Positions 28,179-36,612 of a stretch of 64,000 nucleotides of DNA are shown here, piece by piece (positions within the stretch are counted from its first letter, which is position 1; each line of letters begins with the position of its first letter). The DNA comes from Streptomyces pactum (GTDB lineage Bacteria; Actinomycetota; Actinomycetes; Streptomycetales; Streptomycetaceae): contig NZ_JACYXC010000001.1 in assembly GCF_016031615.1 (NCBI RefSeq), positions 1,612,001 through 1,676,000 on the forward strand, written 5' to 3'. A program made the position numbers and the translations under genes. The notes under the pieces are model-generated. The model saw nothing but the letters and a program-made list of their open reading frames with translations. It was not told where the DNA came from and made no database searches.

Positions 28179-28532
28179 TCAGCTGAAGGAGTCGCCGCAG
28201 GCGCAGGAACCGGTCGCGTTCGGGTTGTCGATCGTGAAGCCCTGCTTCTCGATGGTGTCCACGAAGTCGATGGAGGCGCCGCTCAGGTACGGGGCGCTCA
28301 TGCGGTCGGTGACGACCTTGACGCCGTCGAAGTCCTTCACCACGTCACCGTCGAGCGAGCGCTCGTCGAAGAAGAGCTGGTAGCGCAGGCCGGAGCAACC
28401 GCCGGGCTGGACGGCGACGCGCAGCGCGAGGTCGTCACGGCCTTCCTGCTCCAGCAGGCTCTTGACCTTCGACGCGGCGGCGTCGGACAGGATGATGCCC
28501 TCGCTCGCGGTGGTCTCGTCCTGAACGGTCAT
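28179..28532 (-). CDS. HesB/IscA (ErpA-type) iron-sulfur cluster carrier
   Basis: 117 aa, usual A-type carrier length. Three conserved cysteines bind the transiting Fe-S cluster: GGCSGLRYQL and the C-terminal GSCACGDSF. It delivers clusters to apo-enzymes. Neighbouring NadA is a 4Fe-4S enzyme and Rieske and other Fe-S proteins are near, though a specific client is inference. The ATG at 28532 is chosen because GGGAGAG lies 6 nt upstream; an in-frame ATG two codons earlier would be too close. Divergent from nadA. Confidence 0.94.
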   Translation of the reverse strand: MTVQDETTASEGIILSDAAASKVKSLLEQEGRDDLALRVAVQPGGCSGLRYQLFFDERSLDGDVVKDFDGVKVVTDRMSAPYLSGASIDFVDTIEKQGFTIDNPNATGSCACGDSFS

Positions 28533-28718
28533 CTGCATCTCTCCCGGGTCGTACGGACTGCTTGCCGTGGGCGGAAACCAACGGCAACCCGGTTTCATTC
28601 CGGGTCCCGGCATTTCCGTCGTGCCCTTCATGCTCGCACACCGGTCCGGCGCCCGGGAGTGCGTCACATCGACGCGATGGCCATCGTCAACGTGACGCGA
28701 AGCGGTTATGATAGATAG

Positions 28719-28731
28719 CGTCATTTTGACG
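28719..28731 (+). promoter_or_regulatory. Small palindrome in the nadA leader (operator candidate)
   Basis: CGTCA-TTT-TGACG lies 52-64 nt upstream of nadA, just downstream of an A/T-rich TATGAT (28707-28712) that could be the -10 element. Position fits a repressor site for NAD-responsive control. The regulator is not identified. Confidence 0.35.
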
Positions 28732-28782
28732 ACAAGCCTCGTCCCGAGGCTCCCCCGCAGAGAAGAAAGAAGGGTGCGTGTC

Positions 28783-29961
28783 GTGACCACCGCCCAGCCC
28801 CTCGACGTCCAGCCGTCCCCGCTCGCCCTCCTGCTGCTCGGTCGCGAGGCCGACCCCAGGAGCGAGCGCGGTGTGGAGTGCCCCGGCGACCTGCCCGCGC
28901 CCTCCGACCCGGACCTGGTGGAGCGCGCCCGCGCGGCCAAGGCGAAGCTCGGGGAGAAGGTGTTCGTCCTCGGCCACCACTACCAGCGCGACGAGGTCAT
29001 CGAGTTCGCCGATGTGACCGGCGACTCCTTCAAACTCGCCCGGGACGCCGCCGCCCGGCCGGACGCGGAGTACATCGTCTTCTGCGGTGTGCACTTCATG
29101 GCCGAGTCCGCGGACATCCTCACCGGCGACGACCAGCAGGTCATCCTCCCGGACCTGGCGGCCGGCTGTTCGATGGCCGACATGGCCACCGCCGAGCAGG
29201 TCGCCGAGTGCTGGGACCGGCTCGCCGAGGCGGGCGTCGCCGAGGTCACCGTGCCGGTGTCGTACATGAACTCCTCGGCCGACATCAAGGCGTTCACCGG
29301 CCGGCACGGGGGCACCATCTGCACCTCGTCCAACGCCAAGCGGGCGCTGGACTGGGCGTTCGAACAGGGCGAGAAGGTGCTTTTCCTCCCCGACCAGCAC
29401 CTGGGCCGGAACACCGCGGTGCGCGACATGGGGATGTCCCTGGACGACTGCGTCGTCTACAACCCGCACAAGCCGAACGGCGGGCTGACCGACGAGGAAC
29501 TGCGCGGCGCCCGGATGATCCTGTGGCGCGGCCACTGCTCGGTGCACGGCCGGTTCTCGCTGGAGTCGGTCAACGACGTGCGGGAGCGCATCCCGGGCGT
29601 CAACGTCCTGGTGCACCCGGAGTGCCGGCACGAGGTCGTGGCGGCGGCGGATCACGTCGGGTCCACCGAGTACATCATCAAGACCCTGGAGGCGGCGCCG
29701 GCCGGTTCCAAGTGGGCGATCGGCACCGAGCTGAACCTGGTGCGCCGGCTGGCGAACCGTTTCGCCGACCAGGGCAAGGAGGTCGTCTTCCTCGACAAGA
29801 CGGTCTGCTTCTGCTCCACGATGAACCGGATCGACCTGCCGCACCTGGTGTGGGCGCTGGAGTCGCTGGCGGCCGGGAAGGTCGTCAACCGCATCCAGGT
29901 GGACAAGGAGACCGAGCACTTCGCCAAGCTGGCCCTGGAGCGCATGCTCGCGCTCCCGTAA
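28783..29961 (+). CDS. nadA: Quinolinate synthase
   Basis: 392 aa. It condenses iminoaspartate with dihydroxyacetone phosphate to quinolinate in de novo NAD synthesis, using a 4Fe-4S cluster. Motifs include VLGHHYQRDEVIEFAD, CGVHFMAESADIL, AAGCSMADM, YNPHKPNGG, HPECRHEVV and KTVCFCSTMN; the cluster cysteines are among CGVHF, GCSM and HPEC/CFC. The GTG at 28783 is preferred because AGAAGG lies nine bases upstream; an ATG at 28708 would lack a site. nadB and nadC are not nearby. Confidence 0.95.
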   Translation: MTTAQPLDVQPSPLALLLLGREADPRSERGVECPGDLPAPSDPDLVERARAAKAKLGEKVFVLGHHYQRDEVIEFADVTGDSFKLARDAAARPDAEYIVFCGVHFMAESADILTGDDQQVILPDLAAGCSMADMATAEQVAECWDRLAEAGVAEVTVPVSYMNSSADIKAFTGRHGGTICTSSNAKRALDWAFEQGEKVLFLPDQHLGRNTAVRDMGMSLDDCVVYNPHKPNGGLTDEELRGARMILWRGHCSVHGRFSLESVNDVRERIPGVNVLVHPECRHEVVAAADHVGSTEYIIKTLEAAPAGSKWAIGTELNLVRRLANRFADQGKEVVFLDKTVCFCSTMNRIDLPHLVWALESLAAGKVVNRIQVDKETEHFAKLALERMLALP

Positions 29962-29977
29962 CCGCCGGGGCCCCGGA

Positions 29978-30003
29978 CGGCCCGCGGGGAGACCCGCGGG
30001 CCG
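29978..30003 (+). terminator. Terminator of nadA
   Basis: CGGCCCGCGGG-GAGA-CCCGCGGGCCG: 11-bp arms with a stable GAGA tetraloop, 17 nt past the stop. Confidence 0.75.
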
Positions 30004-30010
30004 CCTGCCC

Positions 30011-30060
30011 TCCGCCCGGGCCGCCCGCCATCCGCCCGGGCCGCCCGCCATCCGCCCGGG
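30011..30060. repeat. 20-bp tandem repeat, 2.5 copies
   Basis: TCCGCCCGGGCCGCCCGCCA is repeated head to tail (30011-30030, 30031-30050, then ten more bases) directly after the nadA terminator. Confidence 0.8.
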
Positions 30061-30200
30061 CCGCGGGACCCCGGTCCTGCCGGGGGTTACGGCCGGTGAC
30101 CCGGCCCGCGAGGGCGGCGACGCCCGCCGGGTCCGGCGTCGGCCGGATCCCGCGTCGGCCGGTGCCGCCCGCGGTGCGGCCCCGGTCCGGCGGGGGACGG

Positions 30201-30500
30201 TCAGGGGAAGACGGCGCGCAACCCCGCGAGCGACTCCGCGCCGTAGGTGACCGCGCCGACCGGCACCCGCCCCTCCACCGCCTCGATCACCCGGGCCGTC
30301 CACACCGCGCCGAAGCCGCCGCACAGCTCGATCAGCTGCACCCCGCGCGCGGCCAGGTCCCGCGCCACCGGGACCGCCTGGTCGTGGGTGCCCACGGCGA
30401 CCAGCTCGACGCGGCAGCCGCCGATGACCACCGTCCGGCTGTCCCGGCCGGGGTCGGCCCCGTCGGTCTGGTGGATGAAGGCCCAGTGGACCGGTGTCAT
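30201..30500 (-). CDS. Small conserved protein of unknown function (DUF6506-like)
   Basis: 99 aa, soluble. It begins MTPVHWAFIHQT and has a central VELVAVGTHDQAVPVARDLA and GVQLIELCGGFG segment with a Rossmann-like alternation. It resembles a family that I recall as DUF6506; activity is unknown. The ATG at 30500 follows GGGAG at a good distance. It lies between nadA and the two-component system without a close partner. Confidence 0.75.
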   Translation of the reverse strand: MTPVHWAFIHQTDGADPGRDSRTVVIGGCRVELVAVGTHDQAVPVARDLAARGVQLIELCGGFGAVWTARVIEAVEGRVPVGAVTYGAESLAGLRAVFP

Positions 30501-30727
30501 GGCGCACTCCCGGGGTCGGTGACCGTCTCACCCCTCAGCCGACCCGGGCGGCACCCCGGCGGCCCGCGCCGCCGCGCCGGTTGCCCGCGGAATCCCCCGC
30601 CCGGCGTACGGTCCCGGACCGCCCTGCCCGCCCGTACGTCCGCGCACACCGGCCCGCCCGGCGAGCGCCCGTGCTCTACCGTCACCCTCCCGGCCACCGG
30701 GGCGCACGGCACCCGCCCGGTCCGGGC

Positions 30728-31405
30728 TCAGACCCGGGGCCGCACCAGTCCGGTCTCGTAGGAGATGACGACCAGCTGGGCCCGGTCCCGGGCGCCCAGC
30801 TTGGCCATCGCCCGGTTCACATGTGTCTTGACGGTGAGCGGGCTGACCTGGAGGCGGTCGGCGATCTCGTCGTTGGACAGTCCGCCGGCGACCTGCACCA
30901 GCACCTCCCGCTCCCGCCCGGTCAGCGCCTCCAGCCGGCTGGCGTCGTACGCGCCCGCCGGGTCGGCACCGCCGCCCTGGGCCAGGAACCGGGCGATCAG
31001 CCCCTTGGTGGCGGCCGGGGACAGCAGCGCCTCGCCGCCCGCCGCGATCCGGATGGCGGCGAGCAGCTCGTCGGGCTCGGCGCCCTTGCCCAGGAAGCCG
31101 CTGGCCCCGGCGCGCAGCGACTCCACCACGTACTCGTCCACCTCGAAGGTGGTCAGCATGACCACCCGCACCCCGGTCAGCGCCGGGTCCTGGCTGATCA
31201 TGCGGGTGGCCGCGAGCCCGTCGGTGCCGGGCATCCGGATGTCCATCAGCACCACGTCGGCCCCCTCGGAACGGGCGAGCGCCACCGCCTGGGCCCCGTC
31301 GGACGCCTCGCCGACCACCTCCATGTCCGGTTCGGAGTCCACCAGTATCCGGAACGCGCTGCGCAGCAGTGCCTGGTCGTCCGCGAGCAACACCTTGATC
31401 GTCAT
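30728..31405 (-). CDS. LuxR/NarL-family response regulator
   Basis: 225 aa. Receiver domain (residues 1-120) with acidic pair LADDQ, phospho-acceptor Asp in VVLMDIRMPG and the conserved Lys in GFLGKGAEP. The C-terminal LuxR helix-turn-helix contains LTGREREVLVQVAGGLSNDEIA and VKTHVNRAMAKL. Its start overlaps the stop of the sensor kinase in an ATGA, so they form a coupled pair. Targets are unknown. Confidence 0.96.
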   Translation of the reverse strand: MTIKVLLADDQALLRSAFRILVDSEPDMEVVGEASDGAQAVALARSEGADVVLMDIRMPGTDGLAATRMISQDPALTGVRVVMLTTFEVDEYVVESLRAGASGFLGKGAEPDELLAAIRIAAGGEALLSPAATKGLIARFLAQGGGADPAGAYDASRLEALTGREREVLVQVAGGLSNDEIADRLQVSPLTVKTHVNRAMAKLGARDRAQLVVISYETGLVRPRV

Positions 31406-32730
31406 TGGGGCTCCCCTCCCGTGCGGGCCTGCAGGGGAAGTCTCACCCGGACCCCGAAGCCGCCCTGCGGCCGGGGTCCCGCTTCGCACTCCCCGCCGAG
31501 CGCCGCGACCCGCTCCCGCATGCCGATCAGGCCGTGCCCGCCGCCGTCGCCGCTGCGGGCCGCCGGCGGCGCGGGGCGGCCGGGGCGCGCCGGGGCACCG
31601 CCGCCGGCCGTGCCCCGGCCGGCCGTGCCCACCTCGCCCCATCCGTCGGAGGCGGGCGGCCCGTCGTCCAGCACGGAGACCTCCAGCACCGCGGACCGGC
31701 GGACGATGAGCACCCGGGCGCTCGCCTGCGGGCCGGCGTGCTTGTGCACATTGGTCAGCGCCTCCTGCACCACCCGGTAGGCGGTGAGGTCCACCGCGGC
31801 GGGCAGCGGACCGGGGGCGCCGGCCGGGTCCATGACCACCTCCACGGTGAGTCCGGTCCGGACGAAGCCCTGGACGAGCTGGTCCAGCAGGCCCAGGCCC
31901 GGCGCCGGTTCGGTGGGGGCGGCCGGGTCCCCGTACTGCCGCAGCAGGCCGACCGTGGCGCGCAGTTCGTCCAGCGCCGACCGGCTCGCCTCACGGACGT
32001 GGGCCAGCGCCTGTTTCGCCTGGTCCGGGCGGCTCTCCATGACGTGCGAGGCCACCCCGGCCTGCACGTTGACCAGGGCGATGTGGTGGGCCACCACGTC
32101 GTGCAGCTCCCGGGCGATGCGCAGCCGCTCCTCGGCCACCCGCCGCCGGGCCTCCTCCTCGCGGGTCTGCTCGGCGCGCACCGCGCGCTCCTCTATCGCC
32201 GCCACGTAGGCGCGGCGGCTGCGCACCGCGTCCCCGGCCGCCGCCGCCATCCCCGTCCAGGCGAAGAGGCCCAGGTTCTCCGCCGCGTACCAGGGCCGCA
32301 TGCCGAAGAGCATGGCGCTGCCGGTGACGGCCACGATGGTCGCGGCCCCGATCCGGCGGGTGGTGGGACGGTCGGTGCGGGACGCCACGGTGTACAGCGC
32401 CACCACCACGCTCAGCACGATGGCGGTGCGCGGCGCCAGGTCGGGCCCGCCCCCGGTGGCCAGTTCGACGGCGGTCAGCGCACTGGTCAGGGCGAGCACG
32501 CTGCGCGGGTAGCGGCCGCGCAGCACCAGCGCCGCCGAGGCCGCGGCGCTGATGAGGACGAAGGCGGGACCGACCGGGCTGGTCTTCGGGGCGTGGCCGG
32601 AGTTGCTCACCGAGACGACCAGGACGGTGGCGAAGACGCCCAGCGCCACCAGCGTGTCCAGGGCGTACGGGTGCGCGCGCAGCCAGCGGTGCGGGCGGGC
32701 CAGCCCCGGCCCGACGGTGAAGGAGCTCAC
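31402..32730 (-). CDS. Two-component sensor histidine kinase (HisKA_3 type)
   Basis: 442 aa. Four to six N-terminal membrane segments (residues ~20-160) are followed by a dimerisation/phospho-acceptor region RELHDVVAHHIALVNVQAG with the phosphorylated His, and an HATPase_c domain with ALTNVHKHAG (N box) and GHGLIGMRERV (G box). A Gly/Ala/Pro-rich insertion sits between D and G boxes. The GTG at 32730 is chosen because the frame upstream is Arg/Gly-rich with no membrane segment. The signal is unknown. Confidence 0.95.
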   Translation of the reverse strand: MSSFTVGPGLARPHRWLRAHPYALDTLVALGVFATVLVVSVSNSGHAPKTSPVGPAFVLISAAASAALVLRGRYPRSVLALTSALTAVELATGGGPDLAPRTAIVLSVVVALYTVASRTDRPTTRRIGAATIVAVTGSAMLFGMRPWYAAENLGLFAWTGMAAAAGDAVRSRRAYVAAIEERAVRAEQTREEEARRRVAEERLRIARELHDVVAHHIALVNVQAGVASHVMESRPDQAKQALAHVREASRSALDELRATVGLLRQYGDPAAPTEPAPGLGLLDQLVQGFVRTGLTVEVVMDPAGAPGPLPAAVDLTAYRVVQEALTNVHKHAGPQASARVLIVRRSAVLEVSVLDDGPPASDGWGEVGTAGRGTAGGGAPARPGRPAPPAARSGDGGGHGLIGMRERVAALGGECEAGPRPQGGFGVRVRLPLQARTGGEPQ

Positions 32731-32987
32731 GGCACCCCACCGTATGCGGTGCGCCCGGCGGCTCCCAGTGGCCCCCAGTGGCCCCGGCCCCCGGCCGGAC
32801 GGCACCGGCCTTCCGCCGCGTCGGCAGCGGTCCGGCGCCCGGTGTCCGGCGGTGGCGCCCGCGCCCGGTGGACACCGGTGGCACGGTCCCGGCGGGCGGC
32901 CGGGTCACGGCGTCCGCGGCCGGGTCACCGGGTCCGCGGCCGGACGGCGCCGGGACCGGACCGCCCCGGGACCGGAGCGTGCCGTGA

Positions 32988-33272
32988 TCAGACCGTGCCG
33001 GGGATCAGACCGTCGTCGGTGAGCATCCGGCGGACGTCGTCCAGCGTCGCGTCGGGGGCGGGCAGGATCAGCTCGGAGGGCTCCAGGGAGTCGTCGGGCA
33101 GCGGTGTGCCGAGGCTGCGTACGGCGTCCAGGAGGGCGGCCAGGGTGCGCCGGAAGCCCTCCTCGTCCCCGCCCTCCATCTCGGTGAGCAACTCGTCGTC
33201 GAGCCGGTTCAGACCGGAGAGGTGGCTGTCCGCCAGCTCCAGCTGCCCCTCCCCCATGATGCGTACGATCAC
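32988..33272 (-). CDS. pspAA: PspA-associated protein (PspAA domain)
   Basis: 94 aa, acidic. The whole protein matches the PspAA domain that accompanies actinobacterial PspA (MIVRIMGEGQLEL…LLTEMEGGDEEGFRRTL…LPAPDATLDDVRRML). It lies 60 nt downstream of pspA on the same strand and probably binds PspA or controls its function in envelope stress. The mechanism is not established. Confidence 0.88.
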   Translation of the reverse strand: MIVRIMGEGQLELADSHLSGLNRLDDELLTEMEGGDEEGFRRTLAALLDAVRSLGTPLPDDSLEPSELILPAPDATLDDVRRMLTDDGLIPGTV

Positions 33273-33334
33273 GACGCCTCCTCGGAAGATGGCGCCCGGC
33301 GAGGTTCCGCCGGCCCGGCGGTCACCAGGGGCCG

Positions 33335-34126
33335 CTACCGCTTGTCGAACTTGGTGGTTTCCGTCCGCGGCTGCTCGGCCGGGTTCGGCCTGCCGCCCTC
33401 AATAGCCTGCTGGCCTCCGCTGCCGCCCGCCAGTTCGGCCTTCATCCGCTGGAGCTCGATCTCCACGTCCGCGCCGCCGGAGATGCGCTCCAGCTCGGCG
33501 GTGATGTCGTCCTTCGCCATGCCGGTCGGGTCGTCCAGCGCGCCGGAGGCGAGCAGCTCGTCGATGGCGCCGGCCCGTGCCTGCATCTGCGCGGTCTTGT
33601 CCTCGGCGCGCTGGATCGCCATGCCGACGTCGCCCATCTCCTCGGAGATGCCGGAGAACGCCTCGCCGATCCGGGTCTGCGCCTGGGCGGCGGTGTAGGT
33701 GGCCTTGATCGTCTCCTTGCGGGTGCGGAAGGCGTCCACCTTGGCCTGCAGGCGCTGCGCGGCCAGGGTCAGCTTCTCCTCCTCGCCCTGGAGCGTCTGG
33801 TGCTGCACCTCCAGGTCGGCGGCCTGCTGCTGGAGCGCCGCGCGACGGGACAGCGCCTCGCGCGCCAGGTCCTCGCGGCCCAGCGCGAGCGCCTTGCGGC
33901 CCTGCTCCTCCAGCTTGGCCGACTGGTTCTGCAACTGGTTGAGCTGCAGTTCGAGCCGCTTGCGGGAGGTGGCCACGTCGGCCACGCCGCGGCGCACCTT
34001 CTGCAGCAGCTCCAGCTGCTTCTGGTACGAGTAGTCGAGGGTCTCGCGCGGGTCCTCGGCCCGGTCAAGGGCCTTGTTGGCCTTCGCGCGGAAGATCATC
34101 CCCATACGCTTCATGACACCGCTCAT
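33335..34126 (-). CDS. pspA: Phage shock protein A / IM30 family membrane-stress protein
   Basis: 263 aa. Almost entirely coiled coil (residues ~25-220), the hallmark of the ESCRT-III-like PspA/Vipp1 family: MKRMGMIFRAKANKALDRAE forms the amphipathic N-terminal helix and the family motif ETLDYSYQKQLELLQKVRRGV follows. It coats and stabilises damaged membrane. The C-terminal 35 residues are a Gly/Lys/Glu-rich tail. The start at 34126 is uncertain; MKRMG four codons later is possible. Operon with pspAA. Confidence 0.93.
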   Translation of the reverse strand: MSGVMKRMGMIFRAKANKALDRAEDPRETLDYSYQKQLELLQKVRRGVADVATSRKRLELQLNQLQNQSAKLEEQGRKALALGREDLAREALSRRAALQQQAADLEVQHQTLQGEEEKLTLAAQRLQAKVDAFRTRKETIKATYTAAQAQTRIGEAFSGISEEMGDVGMAIQRAEDKTAQMQARAGAIDELLASGALDDPTGMAKDDITAELERISGGADVEIELQRMKAELAGGSGGQQAIEGGRPNPAEQPRTETTKFDKR

Positions 34127-34511
34127 GGGCTTCGCGCGCCCCCTTCTGACGGACGAGAACTCCGGCACACCTGTCAGACCCAGCGTACGGGCCCTCCTTC
34201 CATTACCGCACTGTTCACCGCCTCTCGTGCTCCTCCTGCAGAACGATCGCCACCGGCGGCGTCTCCGGCGCAGGGTGTAGATGCCCGGCGGGGGGTGCGC
34301 ACCGGGGCCCGTCCCCGCCGCCCGTGCCGCCCCGAACCGCCACCCCGTACGTCCCACCCGCGTCCTGCCGCCACGTCGGCCCCCGCCGCGCACCGCCGCC
34401 GCGTGCGGCCTCCGCGGCCGGGGACGGGCGGTGGCCCGGCACCCGCCGTTGCCGGATCGTTCCCGCTGGGCCTGGGGTCCACACCAGGAAAACCCCGTAC
34501 CCTTGGGTCCT
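34127..34511. other. Divergent region between pspA and the DUF3043 gene
   Basis: Should carry pspA and DUF3043 promoters. TCTGAC (34145-34150) and GTCAGA (34173-34178) form a spaced inverted repeat close to pspA. Beyond 34280 the DNA is G/C-rich with no gene. Confidence 0.4.
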
Positions 34512-35108
34512 GTGTTCCGAAGCCGTTCCAAGGACGAGCAGGCCGCGCCCACCAAGGTGACCGCGGACCGGCCGCAGCAGCCCCGTGACCCGCAGGCGCC
34601 CAAGGGCCGCCCCACCCCCAAGCGGAGTGAGGCCCAGACGCAGCGCCGCAGCCTGGCGCAGACGCCGACCAACCGCAAGGAGGCCGCCCGCCGGCAGCGG
34701 GAGGCCCGGCGCGCGGACCTCGCCCGCCAGCGCGAGGCCCTGGCCAGCGGTGACGAGCGGTACCTGCCCGCCCGGGACAAGGGCCCGGTGCGACGGTTCG
34801 CCCGTGACTACGTGGACTCCCGCTTCGTGGTGGCCGAGTTCTTCCTGCCGCTCGCGGTGATCATCCTGGTGCTCAGCATGATCCAGGCGGGCGCCATGCA
34901 GACGTACGTGCTGCTGATGTGGATGCTGGTCATCCTGCTGATCGTGGTGAACTCCGTGGTCATCGCCATCCAGCTCAAGCGTCAGCTGCGCAAGCGGTTC
35001 CCCGGCGAGAACCTGCGCGGCGCGGTGCCGTACGCCCTGATGCGCACCCTGCAGATGCGCCGGCTGCGGCTGCCCAAGCCCCAGGTCAAGCGCGGGGAGC
35101 GGCCCTGA
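34512..35108 (+). CDS. DUF3043 family membrane protein
   Basis: 198 aa. The N-terminal half is highly basic and hydrophilic (RSRSKDEQAAP…NRKEAARRQREARRADLARQ). Two membrane helices follow (FVVAEFFLPLAVIILVLSMI and the next, YVLLMWMLVILLIVVNSVVI), then a basic C-terminal tail ending in KRGERP. The GTG at 34512 precedes VFRSRSKDE, the conserved family start. Function unknown; the partner gene is the methyltransferase that overlaps its stop. Confidence 0.92.
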   Translation: MFRSRSKDEQAAPTKVTADRPQQPRDPQAPKGRPTPKRSEAQTQRRSLAQTPTNRKEAARRQREARRADLARQREALASGDERYLPARDKGPVRRFARDYVDSRFVVAEFFLPLAVIILVLSMIQAGAMQTYVLLMWMLVILLIVVNSVVIAIQLKRQLRKRFPGENLRGAVPYALMRTLQMRRLRLPKPQVKRGERP

Positions 35109-35908
35109 ACACCGACCCCGAGTGGGTCACGGACGGGGCGCGGGCCCGGCCGGGCGGACCGTCCGGCGGACTGCGGACCGTCGTGCGGCAGGAGCTGGTG
35201 GCCCGCCAGCTCGACGAGCGCATCGCCGCCCACCATCCGGTGGGCCGGCGGCTGCGGGTGCTCGACGCGGGCCTCGGCCAGGGCGTCCAGGCGCTGCGGC
35301 TGGCCCGGGCCGGCCACGAGGTGACCGCCCTGGAGCCCGACCCGGCCGCCCTGGCCGCGGCGCGCGCCGCGGTGGCCCGGGAGCCGGCCGGCATCCAGGA
35401 GCGGATACGGCTGGTCCAGGGTGACGCGCGGGACATCGGCGCACACTTCCCGCCCGGCACCTTCGACGTGGTGCTCTGCCACGGGGTGCTGATGTACGTG
35501 CCGGAGCCGGCCCCCGTCCTCGCCGGCCTCGCGCGGGTGCTGGCAGCCGGCGGCCTGCTGTCGCTGGTGGTACGGAACGCCGACGCGCTCGCCCTCCGGC
35601 CGGGCCTGGCCGGGGACTGGGACGCCGCCCTGGCCGCCTTCGGCTCCACCACGTACACCAGCCGCCTCGGGCTGCCGGTGCGCGCCGACCGGCTGACGGA
35701 CCTGTCCGCGGCGCTCACCGGGGTCGGCGCACCGCTGGACCGCTGGTACGGGGTGCGGCTCTTCACCGACCCGGTGGCCGACGACCGGCCCCCGCCGGCG
35801 CCGGAGGTGCTGGAACGGCTGCTGGCGGCGGAGGAACGCGCCGGACGCACCGACCCGTACCGCGCGGTCGCCGCGCTGCTCCACCTGTGCGGGGTACGCC
35901 GGAGCTGA
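35105..35908 (+). CDS. SAM-dependent class I methyltransferase
   Basis: About 267 aa. Rossmann methyltransferase: motif I VLDAGLGQGVQALRLA, acidic end of strand 2 ALEPDP, motif II VQGDARDIG and VVLCHGVLMYVPEP. Substrate unknown. Start uncertain: the frame opens with a CTG (35105) overlapping the stop of the DUF3043 gene, or with a GTG at 35183. The frame has no good ATG. Overlap suggests translational coupling. Confidence 0.85.
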   Translation: MNTDPEWVTDGARARPGGPSGGLRTVVRQELVARQLDERIAAHHPVGRRLRVLDAGLGQGVQALRLARAGHEVTALEPDPAALAAARAAVAREPAGIQERIRLVQGDARDIGAHFPPGTFDVVLCHGVLMYVPEPAPVLAGLARVLAAGGLLSLVVRNADALALRPGLAGDWDAALAAFGSTTYTSRLGLPVRADRLTDLSAALTGVGAPLDRWYGVRLFTDPVADDRPPPAPEVLERLLAAEERAGRTDPYRAVAALLHLCGVRRS

Positions 35909-36612
35909 GCCTGCGCGCGCGGGGTACGCGGGAGCTGAGCGGGCCGGGTTCCTGTCCCCGGCCCGGGTGTCCCCCGGCCGGGCGGGCGGCCGTCTCCTCG
36001 GCGGTGGTTCCGGGTCCGGCGGTGGTTCTGCCTCGGCGGTGTTCCGGCCCGCTGGTGTTCCTGGTTCGCCGGGTGTTTTCGTCCAGCACCCCGCGGCGGT
36101 CCCTCCCTCGCGAGGGTTCCTCCCCCGGCGGCGGCACGCCTTCCCCGCTCGGCCGCAGGCTTCCGGGGTCCCGGGCGGTGCTTGCCCGGCACCGGCGGGG
36201 ACGCGGGTCCCTCCCTGCCGTACGGCACCCCCCTCCCCGCCCCTCTCCCGGACGTCGGGGGCGGACCCCGGGGCCGTGTCCGGCGCCCGGTCAGGTGATC
36301 ACGGCGCGGCGGCGTCCTCGGTCGTGTAGAGCTGATCCGACCCCCGGCGCGGCGCCGGACCCCGGCCGCCCCGCCCGCGTACCCCGCCCCCTCCGCCGGC
36401 CCGGCCGGGATTCCGCCGGTACCCCCGACGACGACCGTCCCGGTGCGGCAGCCGACCGGGGCACCGCACCGTCCGCGCCCACCGCGCCGGCCGGGGCCCC
36501 GGGGCCGGACGCGGAGGCCGCGCCCGGCGGAGGGACGGACGGGGCCGGGACGGACGGGGCCGCCGCACCGCCGTCGCCCCCGCTGTTGCCGGCCCGGGAG
36601 ACCTGGCGCGTC
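35909..36612. other. Intergenic region, with possible N-terminal extension of the ABC exporter
   Basis: No independent gene. The frame of the following exporter stays open to a GTG at 36295, giving a Pro/Ala-rich stretch; whether it is translated is unclear. The first ~380 bp are G/C-rich non-coding DNA with short repeats (GGGGTACGC(C/G)GGAGCTGAGC twice at ~35890-35940). Confidence 0.4.

Noticed and set aside
28708..28782. Upstream ATG for nadA
   Set aside because: No ribosome-binding site, and it would translate through the likely promoter and palindrome; the GTG at 28783 has a good site.
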